A DNA stretch of 16,935 nt from Akkermansiaceae bacterium UBA5689 (GTDB taxonomy: Bacteria > Verrucomicrobiota > Verrucomicrobiia > Verrucomicrobiales > Akkermansiaceae). This document shows positions 8,036-15,799 of this stretch, piece after piece. The position numbers were made by a program, and so were the translations under genes. Numbering within the stretch: position 1 is the first letter of the stretch; every line of letters starts with the position of its first letter. The stretch spans positions 1 through 16,935 of the forward strand of contig DIHT01000128.1 in NCBI GenBank assembly GCA_002420305.1. Reading direction: 5' to 3'. Below the pieces are notes generated by a model, which saw only the letters and a list, made by a program, of their open reading frames with translations, made no database searches and was not told where the DNA came from.

Positions 8036-8860
8036 TCAGAGGCACAGTCTTTTGAAGATCTCGTCTAAGGGCATTTGCATCCCAATATAGAAGTCCCCGA
8101 ATTCCCCATACCGTACGGAGACCGGATCAAACCGCATCTCGTAGACGATTGCTTTGATGTCAATTGTGTCCTTTGCCAGCAAAGTCACACCCCATTCTGC
8201 ATCGTCGAGCCCTGTAGAGCCGGTGATCAGTTGAAGGATGCGACCCGAGTATTTGCGTCCAGTTGTAGCATGCCCCTTCATCAGCGTGCGTCTCTCCTCG
8301 TAATCAAGAGCATACCAATTGTCGTTCCCGTGGCGACGCTTGGACATCGGATAAAAGCAGATTGCCGGCCAATCTGGTAACGAAGGGTAGAGCCTATGTT
8401 GAAGATAATGCTCCATTCGCTCATCAAATTCCTTCAGCTTTGAGCTGAACTCGGGGCTGCCCTCGGCCAGGCCTTCTTCCTGCTTGAGAGTTTCTTCCGC
8501 ATATTGCTCGCTACTCGTCGTGTATTCAGAGCGTTCAGTTTGTGAAAGGTAGGAATAGACGGGAGTAAGGACATCCACACCCAGAGAGAGTGTGAGTCGC
8601 TTCTCGAAGGTATTCGCGATCTGAAGGTCCGGAGTGAGAAGCATGAACCCAAGGTCCGCCTTGGGTGTGGCAATAGTGAAGGTTAAAAGCTGAGTGTCCG
8701 GTGTGGTTCGAATTTCCTGAATGAGCTCGGTAAATCCGGTCTTGGCCTCTCGTTTTTCACTTTCGTCCAGCATCTGCCACTGTCCGTGGTCGATGTGGTA
8801 GAAGAGATGCATTACGTGCCAGCCTTCGCGGGGCACTAGTGGAGGAGCAGGTTCAGACAT
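8036..8860 (-). CDS. hemQ: HemQ, coproheme decarboxylase (chlorite dismutase family)
   Basis: Converts Fe-coproporphyrin III (coproheme) to heme b by two oxidative decarboxylations, the last step of the coproporphyrin-dependent heme route. 274 aa, cytoplasmic. The C-terminal half carries the diagnostic motifs: YPMSKRR (170-176) with the tyrosine expected to form the reactive radical, DNWYAL (180-185), the axial heme ligand His197 in MKGHATTGRKY, and GSTGLDDAEWGV (214-225), EMRFDPVSVRYGEFGDFYIG (241-260). The YPMxKxR motif marks the decarboxylase rather than a true chlorite dismutase. The N-terminal half is the diverged structural repeat, followed by an acidic insertion-like stretch (about 108-150). 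The start lies 13 bases after the stop of the upstream membrane-protein gene, so the two are probably cotranscribed. No Shine-Dalgarno is visible, which fits translation coupled to the gene before it. It converges on the prepilin peptidase gene. Confidence 0.93.
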   Translation of the reverse strand: MSEPAPPLVPREGWHVMHLFYHIDHGQWQMLDESEKREAKTGFTELIQEIRTTPDTQLLTFTIATPKADLGFMLLTPDLQIANTFEKRLTLSLGVDVLTPVYSYLSQTERSEYTTSSEQYAEETLKQEEGLAEGSPEFSSKLKEFDERMEHYLQHRLYPSLPDWPAICFYPMSKRRHGNDNWYALDYEERRTLMKGHATTGRKYSGRILQLITGSTGLDDAEWGVTLLAKDTIDIKAIVYEMRFDPVSVRYGEFGDFYIGMQMPLDEIFKRLCL

Positions 8861-8873
8861 GGTAAAATCGGTT

Positions 8874-9653
8874 TTAGCGACGTTTGGGAGAAATGGGCAT
8901 CCGAATAAACGGGGTGAATGCAGCGCTCTCAGAGTCTGGTCCCCCCTCCAAGACCACGAGCTTCCAGAGACGAACCTGTTCTGTCAGGTATTCATTGTAG
9001 TCGCCCAGATCCTTGAATCCCCCAGTCGCTCGGATGTCTGTAGAGGGCTGCTCGCTATCGAGGAAATTCCCGCCTGAGGCCGTAATGGTGACAGAATCTC
9101 CGATAAGCTCACCCTTGGGATTCTCGAAAAGAAACCGAAGAGAACCGGAGCCAGAGGATTTCAGAGTGACCCGGGCCGCGGGAATGAACTTGGTGCCGAG
9201 TTGGACGCCTCTGTCTGACTCAGGATTTACTTTTCGCCAGTAGGTCTCGATTTTCTCGATGATCAGGTGCTCTCCTTTTACCGGGAAGTCAACATTCTCG
9301 GATGTGCTGGTGGTAATGTTTCCAAAGAAAAGCCTGAGGGCAAATACCCCGATGAGAGTGATCGCGAGGGCAAGACTGCTCAGCCAGATAATCTCGCGGG
9401 TTGAGAACCCCTTAAAACCGGAGGAGGAAGCCGGATCGAGTGGCCCTGAATCAGGGGATTCATCCTTACCGGAAACTACTGCATCCTCCTCCGCACGGGC
9501 CTTGGAAATATTTGTTTCCCCGCCAGCGGGTGAGTTGGATTCCATGTCTGCGAGCGGGTCCATCCGGGCTGAGCCAAGCTCTAACTGCTCGGTCCGCTCT
9601 TGGCCAGTGCTGAATCGGGGAGGACTTCCTGTAGTAGCATAAAAGATTTGCAT
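8874..9653 (-). CDS. Single-pass membrane protein of unknown function, upstream of hemQ
   Basis: I do not recognise a family. 259 aa: a low-complexity, acidic and Ser/Pro-rich N-terminal region (about 1-80), one hydrophobic segment (about 88-110, IIWLSSLALAITLIGVFALRLFF), then a C-terminal domain of about 145 residues rich in beta-forming stretches (GEHLIIEKIETYWRK, AARVTLKSSGSGSLRFLFE, DSVTITASGG). The charge pattern suggests the C-terminal domain is outside the cytoplasm, although this is a weak prediction. The ATG at 9653 follows GGAAGAG very closely. Met31 (9563) and Met37 (9545) are alternative starts without better ribosome-binding sites. The gene lies 13 bases before hemQ and diverges from the ferredoxin gene across 58 bases, so these genes may share a control region. 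A link to heme delivery is only a context guess. Confidence 0.75.
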   Translation of the reverse strand: MQIFYATTGSPPRFSTGQERTEQLELGSARMDPLADMESNSPAGGETNISKARAEEDAVVSGKDESPDSGPLDPASSSGFKGFSTREIIWLSSLALAITLIGVFALRLFFGNITTSTSENVDFPVKGEHLIIEKIETYWRKVNPESDRGVQLGTKFIPAARVTLKSSGSGSLRFLFENPKGELIGDSVTITASGGNFLDSEQPSTDIRATGGFKDLGDYNEYLTEQVRLWKLVVLEGGPDSESAAFTPFIRMPISPKRR

Positions 9654-9711
9654 CTCTTCCGGAGCTGGGCCAAGGATTGAAGAGCGAAATTCTATCCGGC
9701 CTGAAGGAAAA

Positions 9712-9948
9712 ATGGCAGATCGCGAAGATAAAAACCCGGAAAATGTAGATGGGAAGTTCTACGTGGACAGCATGTGCATCGATTGCGATCTGTGTCGGGA
9801 AACGGCCCCGGACAATTTTACAAGGGAAGAAGACGAGGGCTATTCGTACGTGTACAAGCAGCCAGAAAACCAGCAAGAGGAGGAACAGTGCCGAGAGGCT
9901 ATGGAGGGTTGTCCGGTGGAAGCCATCGGCGACGGAACGGACGACTGA
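9712..9948 (+). CDS. Single-cluster [4Fe-4S] ferredoxin
   Basis: Small acidic electron carrier of 78 aa, cytoplasmic. The cluster-binding cysteines are Cys22, Cys25 and Cys28 (CIDCDLC) and Cys67 followed by proline (GCPVEAIG). Cys60 sits where single-cluster ferredoxins keep a cysteine left from the lost second cluster, which may form a disulfide in related proteins. The start is well supported: ATG at 9712 with AAGGA at 9704-9708. It is the clearest Shine-Dalgarno in the window. The gene diverges from the membrane protein/hemQ pair and is followed 38 bases later by the DUF721 gene on the same strand. The electron-transfer partner cannot be told from the sequence. Confidence 0.92.
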   Translation: MADREDKNPENVDGKFYVDSMCIDCDLCRETAPDNFTREEDEGYSYVYKQPENQQEEEQCREAMEGCPVEAIGDGTDD

Positions 9949-9986
9949 ATAAGGTTGTCCGACGTAGGGGAGTTGCGCGAAGGAAG

Positions 9987-10334
9987 ATGATCCGGGCGCA
10001 GGTTCTCAGGGATTTTCGTGGGGTTGGCGCACCTCTCGATCTAGAGGCCAATGTCTCGACACCTGCTGACGTCCTGAGTGATATCCTCAAGGATTTGCGA
10101 CTCACTGAGGGGATCGAGGAGAGTCGCCTGCGCGGTGCGTGGAGCGAGGTTGCGGGCGAGTTCGTGGGGAGGCAAACCGAGCCGGTGTCCCTGAATCATG
10201 GCAAATTAACCCTCAAGGTCATTCAGCCATCGATGCGGTTTCATCTCGAACAGACAAAGAAAGATCTTCTCCAGCGCCTTCAGCAGAAGTTGGGGAGAAA
10301 TACAATTCGAGAGGTTCAATTAATCCTCGGGTGA
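9987..10334 (+). CDS. DUF721 / DciA-like protein
   Basis: 115 aa with the DUF721 pattern: STPADVLSDILKDLRL (30-45), a central RGAWSEVAGEFVGRQTEPVS (about 50-69), the beta strand GKLTLKVIQPSMRFHLEQ (about 73-90) and the C-terminal REVQLILG. DUF721 proteins include DciA, the ancestral loader of the replicative helicase DnaB, which contains this domain. Whether this short member does that is inference. The same frame is open far upstream, through the ferredoxin gene, but those codons give an Arg-rich non-conserved sequence. ATG 9987 with AAGGA at 9980-9984 (partly too close to the start) matches the family N-terminus. Likely transcribed with the ferredoxin gene. Confidence 0.8.
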   Translation: MIRAQVLRDFRGVGAPLDLEANVSTPADVLSDILKDLRLTEGIEESRLRGAWSEVAGEFVGRQTEPVSLNHGKLTLKVIQPSMRFHLEQTKKDLLQRLQQKLGRNTIREVQLILG

Positions 10335-10348
10335 CCTCGGAATAATTG

Positions 10349-10364
10349 TTCTCCTTCCGGAGAA
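10349..10364. other. Short perfect hairpin between the DUF721 and HAD-FolB genes
   Basis: TTCTCC, loop TTCC, GGAGAA: a six-base-pair perfect stem with a tetraloop, in the 68-base gap before the HAD-FolB start. No T-run follows on the plus strand, so it is not a standard intrinsic terminator. It could be an mRNA stability or attenuation element, or chance. Confidence 0.3.
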
Positions 10365-10402
10365 GAGGACCGCTTTAGCCAACAGCAGAATTTTCTACAA
10401 TC

Positions 10403-11401
10403 ATGTTTAGATCCCTCATCTTGGACTGGTCAGGCACTTTGGTCGACGACTCTGGTCCAACCCTTACGGCGACCAACGCGGTTCTTAGTGCTTATGGGAA
10501 GAAACCTATGAGCTGGGAGAAATTTCGTGAGAGCTTCCGTCTGCCCTACTCCGAATGGTATGAAGACCATGTTCCCGGAGTATCCCTTGTGGAGCTTGAA
10601 GAGCACTTTCGTCATTCTTTTGATGCGAGCGAGGAATCTGTGACGCCTCTGAATGGGACCCGTGAGTTCCTTGAGTGGTGTAGCGAGAATGGGATTCGCC
10701 TGTTTGTGCTCACCAGCATGAATTCGGAAATTTTCAGTGAGCAGGTAAAGAGATTTGGATTCCAGCGCCATTTCGAGGCCGTTTACTCGGGAATAATCGA
10801 TAAACGGAAGGTGATTGCGGAGCTCATTCAGGATAAGGACTTAGTTAAAGAAGAGACAGCCTATGTGGGTGACATGCTGCACGATATAGAGACAGCGCAC
10901 TTTGGAGGCGTCTCCTCGGTGGCAGTGTTAAGTGGTTATGACCCGCTTGAAAAACTCGAGACGGGAGAGCCCACCTTCATTATCTCTTCGATCAAGTCAT
11001 TACATGCCATGCTGAGAAACGGTAGGGCTAGTCTATCGGATATAGCGGGTGACTGGATTGTCATCAGGCGGCTTGCCGTGGATTGCTTCATTGGAGTTCC
11101 CGATGAGGAAAGAGCCCACCGCCAGACTCTTCATCTTACTGTTGATATCAGGCCAGGCATGAGCTTTGGCATGCTCGAGGATTGTGTGGAGAATACTGTC
11201 GACTATGACGCAGTAGCGAAGCGGATTACCGAACTCGCTGGTAAGCGGCCGCGAAAATTGATTGAGACTCTTTCGGTAGAAGTCGCCGAAATGGTCCTCG
11301 ATGAGTTTGACGCGAGAGAGGTGATCGTGGAGGTCGAAAAAAAGATTCTGCCGAGAACCGATTGTGTCCTCGTTAAGACCCGAAGGCGTCGAGACAGCTA
11401 A
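10403..11401 (+). CDS. folB: Fusion of HAD-family phosphatase and dihydroneopterin aldolase (FolB)
   Basis: Two enzymes in one 332-aa chain. Residues about 1-205 form a HAD hydrolase: motif I DWSGTLVDD with nucleophile Asp8 (Ser10 in place of the usual second Asp), an alpha-helical cap (about 16-80), motif II FVLTS (Thr104), a motif III lysine near 134-136, and motif IV YVGDMLHDIETA (Asp157, Asp161). Residues about 217-328 form FolB: GVPDEERAHRQ (Glu236 matches the active-site Glu), NTVDYDAV (Tyr268), LIETLSVEVAE (Glu289, pterin binding) and VEVEKK (Lys313/314, catalytic Lys; the proline that usually follows is Ile). FolB splits 7,8-dihydroneopterin into 6-hydroxymethyl-dihydropterin and glycolaldehyde in folate synthesis. 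The HAD half is plausibly the phosphatase that makes dihydroneopterin from its monophosphate, but its substrate is inferred from the fusion only. The ATG at 10403 lacks a Shine-Dalgarno. FolX-type epimerase activity is an alternative for the C-terminal domain. Confidence 0.88.
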   Translation: MFRSLILDWSGTLVDDSGPTLTATNAVLSAYGKKPMSWEKFRESFRLPYSEWYEDHVPGVSLVELEEHFRHSFDASEESVTPLNGTREFLEWCSENGIRLFVLTSMNSEIFSEQVKRFGFQRHFEAVYSGIIDKRKVIAELIQDKDLVKEETAYVGDMLHDIETAHFGGVSSVAVLSGYDPLEKLETGEPTFIISSIKSLHAMLRNGRASLSDIAGDWIVIRRLAVDCFIGVPDEERAHRQTLHLTVDIRPGMSFGMLEDCVENTVDYDAVAKRITELAGKRPRKLIETLSVEVAEMVLDEFDAREVIVEVEKKILPRTDCVLVKTRRRRDS

Positions 11402-11410
11402 GCGTTTTCT

Positions 11411-11437
11411 GCGGGAGGGATCAGCCGCGTCAGTTTT
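11411..11437 (+). terminator. Weak candidate terminator after the HAD-FolB gene
   Basis: GCGG (11411-11414) and CCGC (11425-11428) can pair across a ten-base loop, followed by a TTTT run at 11434-11437. The stem is only four pairs and overlaps the stop of the convergent efflux lipoprotein gene, so this is a low-confidence call. Confidence 0.22.
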
Positions 11438-12836
11438 CTTCTGAGGTTTCGTAGTCGCCTCCCAATGCCAGGTGAAGGTTCAGGCGGTTTTGTAAACGTT
11501 GGTTGCGCAGTCGAATCAGACTGCCTCGTGCGTTGACAGCGCGCCGCTGGGATTCGAGGATTTCAAGTACGCTCGACCCTTCAATACCCAGTCCAAGGTC
11601 TCTTTCTGCTGCTTGCTGAGCCTTGCTGGCCTGATCGACCTCAATCAGGAGAAAGCTCTCCTGCTCGCGAAGGGATAAGTCCACCTGAAGCGCGGATTCT
11701 ACTTCCCTGAGTGCTTGCAGGGCATCTTGAACGTATCCGTGAATGCTTGCCTTATTGAGCTCAAGAGCGGCACGGGCGGCAGCGCTAGGGGCTCCGCCCT
11801 GATAGATTGTCTGGGCGATGGATGAGGCTATGGACCAGGTCAGATAGGAAGGGTCCAGAGCTCTGCGAAGGTCTGGAGATCCGTTGCCGGCAGAGCCTGT
11901 GAGTCGCAGTGAAGGAAGGAGGGATTTTCTGGCGGTGTCGGCCCGGCGGGCAGAGGCATAGATTCTCTCTCGGCCGGCGGCAAGGTCGGGCCTGCGATTG
12001 AGGAGGTCTGATGGAAGGCCGGCGGGAACCTGACGCCGCAGAGTGGGCAAATTGGGTGTCGCTTCTAATTCTCCTGCCGGGTAACGCCCAAGAAGAAGTT
12101 CCAGAGTTCTGGCCGCCTCATCCCTACGAAGAACCTGGCTTCTGAGGTTGCGTTCAGCACTGGCTACATTGTTTCTGCCGAACTGGACGTCGACAGCGCG
12201 AAGGAGGGCTTCGCGATGGCGCCGACTGATCAACGAGAGGCTTTTCTTGAAATCCTGCAGAGTCTGTTTCGCCAAGTCGACTTGCTGCTGGGCTTCGGTC
12301 AGGTTAATCCATGCCTTGGCAGTGTTCACTGCCAGTGAAAGCCTCGCGCCCCGGTAGTCGGCGATTGCGGCCCGGTAATCAGCATTATCAGCATCCTCAG
12401 AGTCGCGGAGCCGGCCCCAGACGTCGATTTCCCAACTTGCTGCAAAGGACATCCCGTATGAGGAGGCAGAGCTGCCTCCGGAAGATCCTGATCCGTTCAA
12501 TCTCCTGTTAGCAGTAGTGCCGGTGGTGACCTGAGGAAGTCTCCCCGCACGCGCTCTTATGTTGTTTTCGCGTGTTGCCTTGAGACGGTGGGCAGCAGCT
12601 CGAAGATCGTGGTTTTCAGCGATGGCCTCACGCACCAAAGTTGTGAGCTGAGGATCCTGAAACTCAGGGAGCCATCCAGTCGAGATTCTATCGTGCTGCT
12701 CTCCAGAGGCTTCTTTCCAAAAAGCCGGAATCCCACCCGAGATCAAATCCGAGGAGGTGGCGTCTTTTCCTGAAGGAAGTCCGCACGCCCCGAGGAGCAG
12801 GGCAGAAGGGATCGCGAGGATCGATAAGGAGCGCAC
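11430..12836 (-). CDS. TolC/OprM-type outer-membrane efflux lipoprotein (NodT family)
   Basis: Outer-membrane channel component of tripartite efflux systems. 468 aa. It begins with a lipoprotein signal (MRSLSILAIPSALLLGAC) with lipobox LGAC and lipidated Cys18. Two homologous outer-membrane efflux protein repeats follow: the first about residues 55-255 (DPQLTTLVREAIAENHDLRAA, SWEIDVWGRLRD), the second about 275-460 (LPSDLLNRRPDLAAGRERI, IYQGGAPSAAARAAL, LGLGIEGSSVLEILESQ). The RRPD and SWEIDVWG motifs are typical of the NodT/OprM group. The start is GTG at 12834-12836 with GAGG almost adjacent. This gives a signal peptide of normal length, so I accept it. No periplasmic adaptor or inner-membrane pump gene is adjacent. 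The substrates are therefore unknown. The C-terminal residues (NLHLALGGDYETSEEN) are as expected for the family. Confidence 0.93.
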   Translation of the reverse strand: MRSLSILAIPSALLLGACGLPSGKDATSSDLISGGIPAFWKEASGEQHDRISTGWLPEFQDPQLTTLVREAIAENHDLRAAAHRLKATRENNIRARAGRLPQVTTGTTANRRLNGSGSSGGSSASSYGMSFAASWEIDVWGRLRDSEDADNADYRAAIADYRGARLSLAVNTAKAWINLTEAQQQVDLAKQTLQDFKKSLSLISRRHREALLRAVDVQFGRNNVASAERNLRSQVLRRDEAARTLELLLGRYPAGELEATPNLPTLRRQVPAGLPSDLLNRRPDLAAGRERIYASARRADTARKSLLPSLRLTGSAGNGSPDLRRALDPSYLTWSIASSIAQTIYQGGAPSAAARAALELNKASIHGYVQDALQALREVESALQVDLSLREQESFLLIEVDQASKAQQAAERDLGLGIEGSSVLEILESQRRAVNARGSLIRLRNQRLQNRLNLHLALGGDYETSEEN

Positions 12837-12959
12837 CCTCGGAGTTTCAGGCCTCTCGGCGTCTCCGGCAAGCCTTGGTTAACAGCAACCTTTCTGCCTG
12901 CGGCTTCGCTAAGTGAGTAGCTACGCGCATTGCTTTGCAAGGGGTGAGTAATACTCTGC

Positions 12960-13712
12960 CTAGGCGAGAGCTTTACGGACTGCGGCGGCCGCATAATCGC
13001 GATTCAATTTGGCAACATTGTCAGCCGATATGGATTTAGGGCATACTGCTTCACACTCGTAGTGGTTACTGCAATTACCGAAGCCTGCATCGTCCATGGC
13101 TTGAACCATATTGAGGGCTCTGCGATCCTTTTCCGGAGCCCCTTGCGGGAGATGGTTAAGGTGAGAGACCTTGGCGCTGACAAAGAGCATTGCGCTCGAA
13201 TTCTTACAGGAAGCCACGCAAGCCCCACATCCTATGCAGGTCGCGGAGTCGAAGGCGTGATCTGCATCTTCCTTGGTTATGGGAATAGAATTGGCGTCCG
13301 GCGCTGCGCCAGTGCGGACAGAAACATATCCCCCAGCCGCTATGATGTTGTCAAAGGCACTACGATCTACGACGAGGTCTTTAATCACAGGGAAAGCTCC
13401 TGCACGGAAAGGCTCGATCCAGATAGTGTCACCGTCCTCAAAGTGCCGCATGTGTAGCTGACAAGTTGTTGTGCCCTTTTCCCTGCCGTGCGGTATACCA
13501 TTGATGGTCAACGAGCACATTCCGCAAATTCCCTCGCGGCAGTCATGATCGAAGTGGATAGGCTCTCCACCCTTGTCAATGATTCCCTCATTCACGATAT
13601 CCAGCATTTCTAAAAACGAAGCTTCAATCGGAATATTTTCAACAGGATACTCCTCAATGTGACCGTCTGAGTTACAGTCTTTCTGTCGCCAGACCTTGAG
13701 AGTAAAGTTCAT
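12960..13712 (-). CDS. sdhB: Succinate dehydrogenase/fumarate reductase iron-sulfur subunit
   Basis: Carries electrons from the flavin of SdhA to the quinone site of SdhC. 250 aa. The [2Fe-2S] cluster ligands are Cys58, Cys63, Cys66 (CREGICGMC) and Cys84. By comparison with E. coli SdhB, the [4Fe-4S] ligands are Cys159, Cys162, Cys165 (CIGCGAC) and Cys224, and the [3Fe-4S] ligands are Cys169, Cys214 and Cys220. All are present. The sequence style (HFDHDCREGICG, FGNCSNHYECEAVCPKSIS) is that of the type-B enzymes found in Bacteroidetes, Verrucomicrobia and similar groups. It is the last gene of sdhCAB, 69 bases after sdhA. No Shine-Dalgarno is visible before the ATG. In the 123 bases downstream, before the efflux gene, I see only weak hairpins (GGTT/AACC) and no convincing terminator. 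Confidence 0.96.
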   Translation of the reverse strand: MNFTLKVWRQKDCNSDGHIEEYPVENIPIEASFLEMLDIVNEGIIDKGGEPIHFDHDCREGICGMCSLTINGIPHGREKGTTTCQLHMRHFEDGDTIWIEPFRAGAFPVIKDLVVDRSAFDNIIAAGGYVSVRTGAAPDANSIPITKEDADHAFDSATCIGCGACVASCKNSSAMLFVSAKVSHLNHLPQGAPEKDRRALNMVQAMDDAGFGNCSNHYECEAVCPKSISADNVAKLNRDYAAAAVRKALA

Positions 13713-13781
13713 CGCGATCGAATGAGAAGCCTTGGGACAAGGCGGAATCTGAACCCCTTTGCAAATTTCTTCCCGCCGAAG

Positions 13782-15758
13782 TTACTTATAGCTCCGTATA
13801 CTAAGCTTAACATTTTCAAATTCAAGCGGTTCTCGGGTAAGTTTCGGCTTTGTTCCAACGCCCGTGTGTTCCCAGGCGCTGACGTGACAGAAATCATCGT
13901 CATTACGCTTTGCTTCTCCGGCTTGGGTGCGGCCATCCAGCACTTCTGGATCGTCCGCCTCGAATTGGCTCTCTAGGCGGAAATGTCCGCCGCAAGACTC
14001 CTCTCGGTCCAATGCGTCGTGGCAGAGAACTTCGCCAAACTCTAAAAAGTCCGCGACTCTTCCCGCTTTCTCCAGTTCCTGGTTGAGCTGAGCACCGCTG
14101 CCGGGAACTCGAACGTTTTCCCAGAATTCTTCCCGAATCTCAGGAATTCGTTTTAAGGCGCTCTGCAATCCCTCTCTCGAGCGGGCCATGCCACATTTAT
14201 CCCAAATGAGGAGGCCCAGCTCCCGGTGGAAGCTATCCACGCTTCTCTTGCCGTTGGTAGTCATCAGGTTGCTCACCCGGGTATTGGTTTCCTCCAGACA
14301 CCGGGCAAATTCAGGGTCAGATTCAGTCACTGAACCAGGTTCCTGTTCTGCCAGATAGTTGGCGATGGTAGATGGCAGGACAAAATACCCGTCTGCCAAC
14401 CCCTGCATTAGCGCTGAGGCTCCGAGCCTGTTGGCGCCATGATCCGAGAAATTTGCTTCTCCCGCGACGTGCAGGCCCGGCAGGTTGGACATCAGGTTGT
14501 AATCCACCCAAAGTCCGCCCATGGTGTAGTGCACCGCAGGAAAAATCTGCATTGGGGTGCTGTAAGGATCCTCTCCCTTGATTTTCTCATACATTTCAAA
14601 AAGGTTCCCATACCGCGCGGAAATAGAGTCAAGGCCGTCTCGCTTGATAGCGTCTCTGAAGTCAAGGAAGACCCCAAGGCCAGTAGGGGCGATCCCGCGT
14701 CCCTCGTCACAGACCTCCTTTGCAGATCTTGAGGCAATATCTCGCGGAGAGAGGTTGCCAAAGGAAGGGTATTTCCTCTCGAGGTAGTAGTCCCGGTCTT
14801 CTTCGCTGATGTCACCAGCGCTTATCTCTCCTGACCGGATCTTTTCGGCCAGATCGACACCGCTGGGGACCCAGATTCGTCCGTCATTCCGAAGCGACTC
14901 GGACATGAGGGTGAGCTTTGACTGGTAGTCACCACTCACTGGAATGCAGGTGGGGTGAATCTGGGTGTAACAGGGGTTTGCGAATGCGGCACCGCGTTTA
15001 TGGGCCCGGAAGGCTGCCATCACGTTACATCCCTTGGCGTTGGTAGAGAGGTAAAAGACATTGCCATACCCTCCGGTTGCAAGAACCACGGCATCTGCGG
15101 CATGGGCGCTGACTTCGCCCGTGACCATGTTCCGCACAATAATTCCCTTCGCGTGACCATCCACCACCACAAGGTCGAGCATCTCGGTACGCGAAAACAT
15201 CTGAACGCCTCCATTCGAGATTTCTTTAGAGAGTGCCTGGTAGCAGCCGAGAAGGAGCTGCTGGCCCGTTTGTCCCCGTGCGTAGAACGTTCTTTTGACC
15301 TGGGTTCCACCAAAAGAACGGTTGTCAAGCAAGCCCCCGTATTCTCGTGCGAAGGGCACTCCTTGAGATACGCACTGATCTATGATCCCTACTGAGACTT
15401 CGGCAAGGCGATGGACATTCGCCTCCCTCGAGCGAAAGTCTCCTCCTTTGATGGTGTCGTAAAAAAGTCTAGAAACAGAATCGCCATCATTCTGATAGTT
15501 TTTCGCAGCATTAATGCCGCCTTGTGCTGCTATTGAGTGAGCTCGGCGCGGGCTGTCCTGGTAACAAAAACACTTCACTCCGTAACCGAGTTCCGAGAGG
15601 GTGGCGGCTGCGGCTCCACCAGCGAGCCCGCTCCCGACGACAATCACAGAATACTTTCTTTTGTTGGTCGGGTTGATGAGCCGGGACTCCATCTTGTGCT
15701 TGGTCCATTTCTGGTCAATCGGACCGGAGGGAACTGCACTCTGGAGGTTGAGGGACAT
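13782..15758 (-). CDS. sdhA: Succinate dehydrogenase/fumarate reductase flavoprotein subunit
   Basis: Oxidises succinate to fumarate, or the reverse, at the cytoplasmic face of the membrane. From the ATG at 15758 the protein has 658 aa, normal for the type-B family. Landmarks: the FAD dinucleotide fold GSGLAGGAAA (42-51), His74 in RRAHSIAAQGG for covalent FAD, HPTCIP (267-272) and SESLRNDGR with the catalytic arginine (about 289). After these come VHYTMGGLWVD and the GEANFSDHGANRLGAS region near the FAD. The open frame runs upstream to an ATG at 15881, but those 41 residues overlap the sdhC coding end and look non-conserved. MSLNLQSAV at 15758 is the better start, leaving 41 bases after sdhC. 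Middle gene of sdhCAB. Confidence 0.96.
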   Translation of the reverse strand: MSLNLQSAVPSGPIDQKWTKHKMESRLINPTNKRKYSVIVVGSGLAGGAAAATLSELGYGVKCFCYQDSPRRAHSIAAQGGINAAKNYQNDGDSVSRLFYDTIKGGDFRSREANVHRLAEVSVGIIDQCVSQGVPFAREYGGLLDNRSFGGTQVKRTFYARGQTGQQLLLGCYQALSKEISNGGVQMFSRTEMLDLVVVDGHAKGIIVRNMVTGEVSAHAADAVVLATGGYGNVFYLSTNAKGCNVMAAFRAHKRGAAFANPCYTQIHPTCIPVSGDYQSKLTLMSESLRNDGRIWVPSGVDLAEKIRSGEISAGDISEEDRDYYLERKYPSFGNLSPRDIASRSAKEVCDEGRGIAPTGLGVFLDFRDAIKRDGLDSISARYGNLFEMYEKIKGEDPYSTPMQIFPAVHYTMGGLWVDYNLMSNLPGLHVAGEANFSDHGANRLGASALMQGLADGYFVLPSTIANYLAEQEPGSVTESDPEFARCLEETNTRVSNLMTTNGKRSVDSFHRELGLLIWDKCGMARSREGLQSALKRIPEIREEFWENVRVPGSGAQLNQELEKAGRVADFLEFGEVLCHDALDREESCGGHFRLESQFEADDPEVLDGRTQAGEAKRNDDDFCHVSAWEHTGVGTKPKLTREPLEFENVKLSIRSYK

Positions 15759-15799
15759 CTTTAGGAAAACTAGAAGGCGGTTACTGTTTTTTGCAATTC

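Noticed and set aside
9774..9986. Long upstream extension of the DUF721 frame through the ferredoxin gene
   Set aside because: It is the out-of-frame shadow of the ferredoxin gene (Arg/Gly-rich), and ATG 9987 matches the DUF721 N-terminus.
12837..12959. Terminator or small RNA between sdhB and the efflux gene
   Set aside because: Only four-base stems (GGTT/AACC, TTGC/GCAA) and no T-run; nothing that rises above chance.
14372..15395. Antisense reading frames over sdhA and similar frames over other genes
   Set aside because: Shadows of strongly conserved coding sequence on the other strand; composition is Arg/Ser/Pro-biased and no family signature is present.
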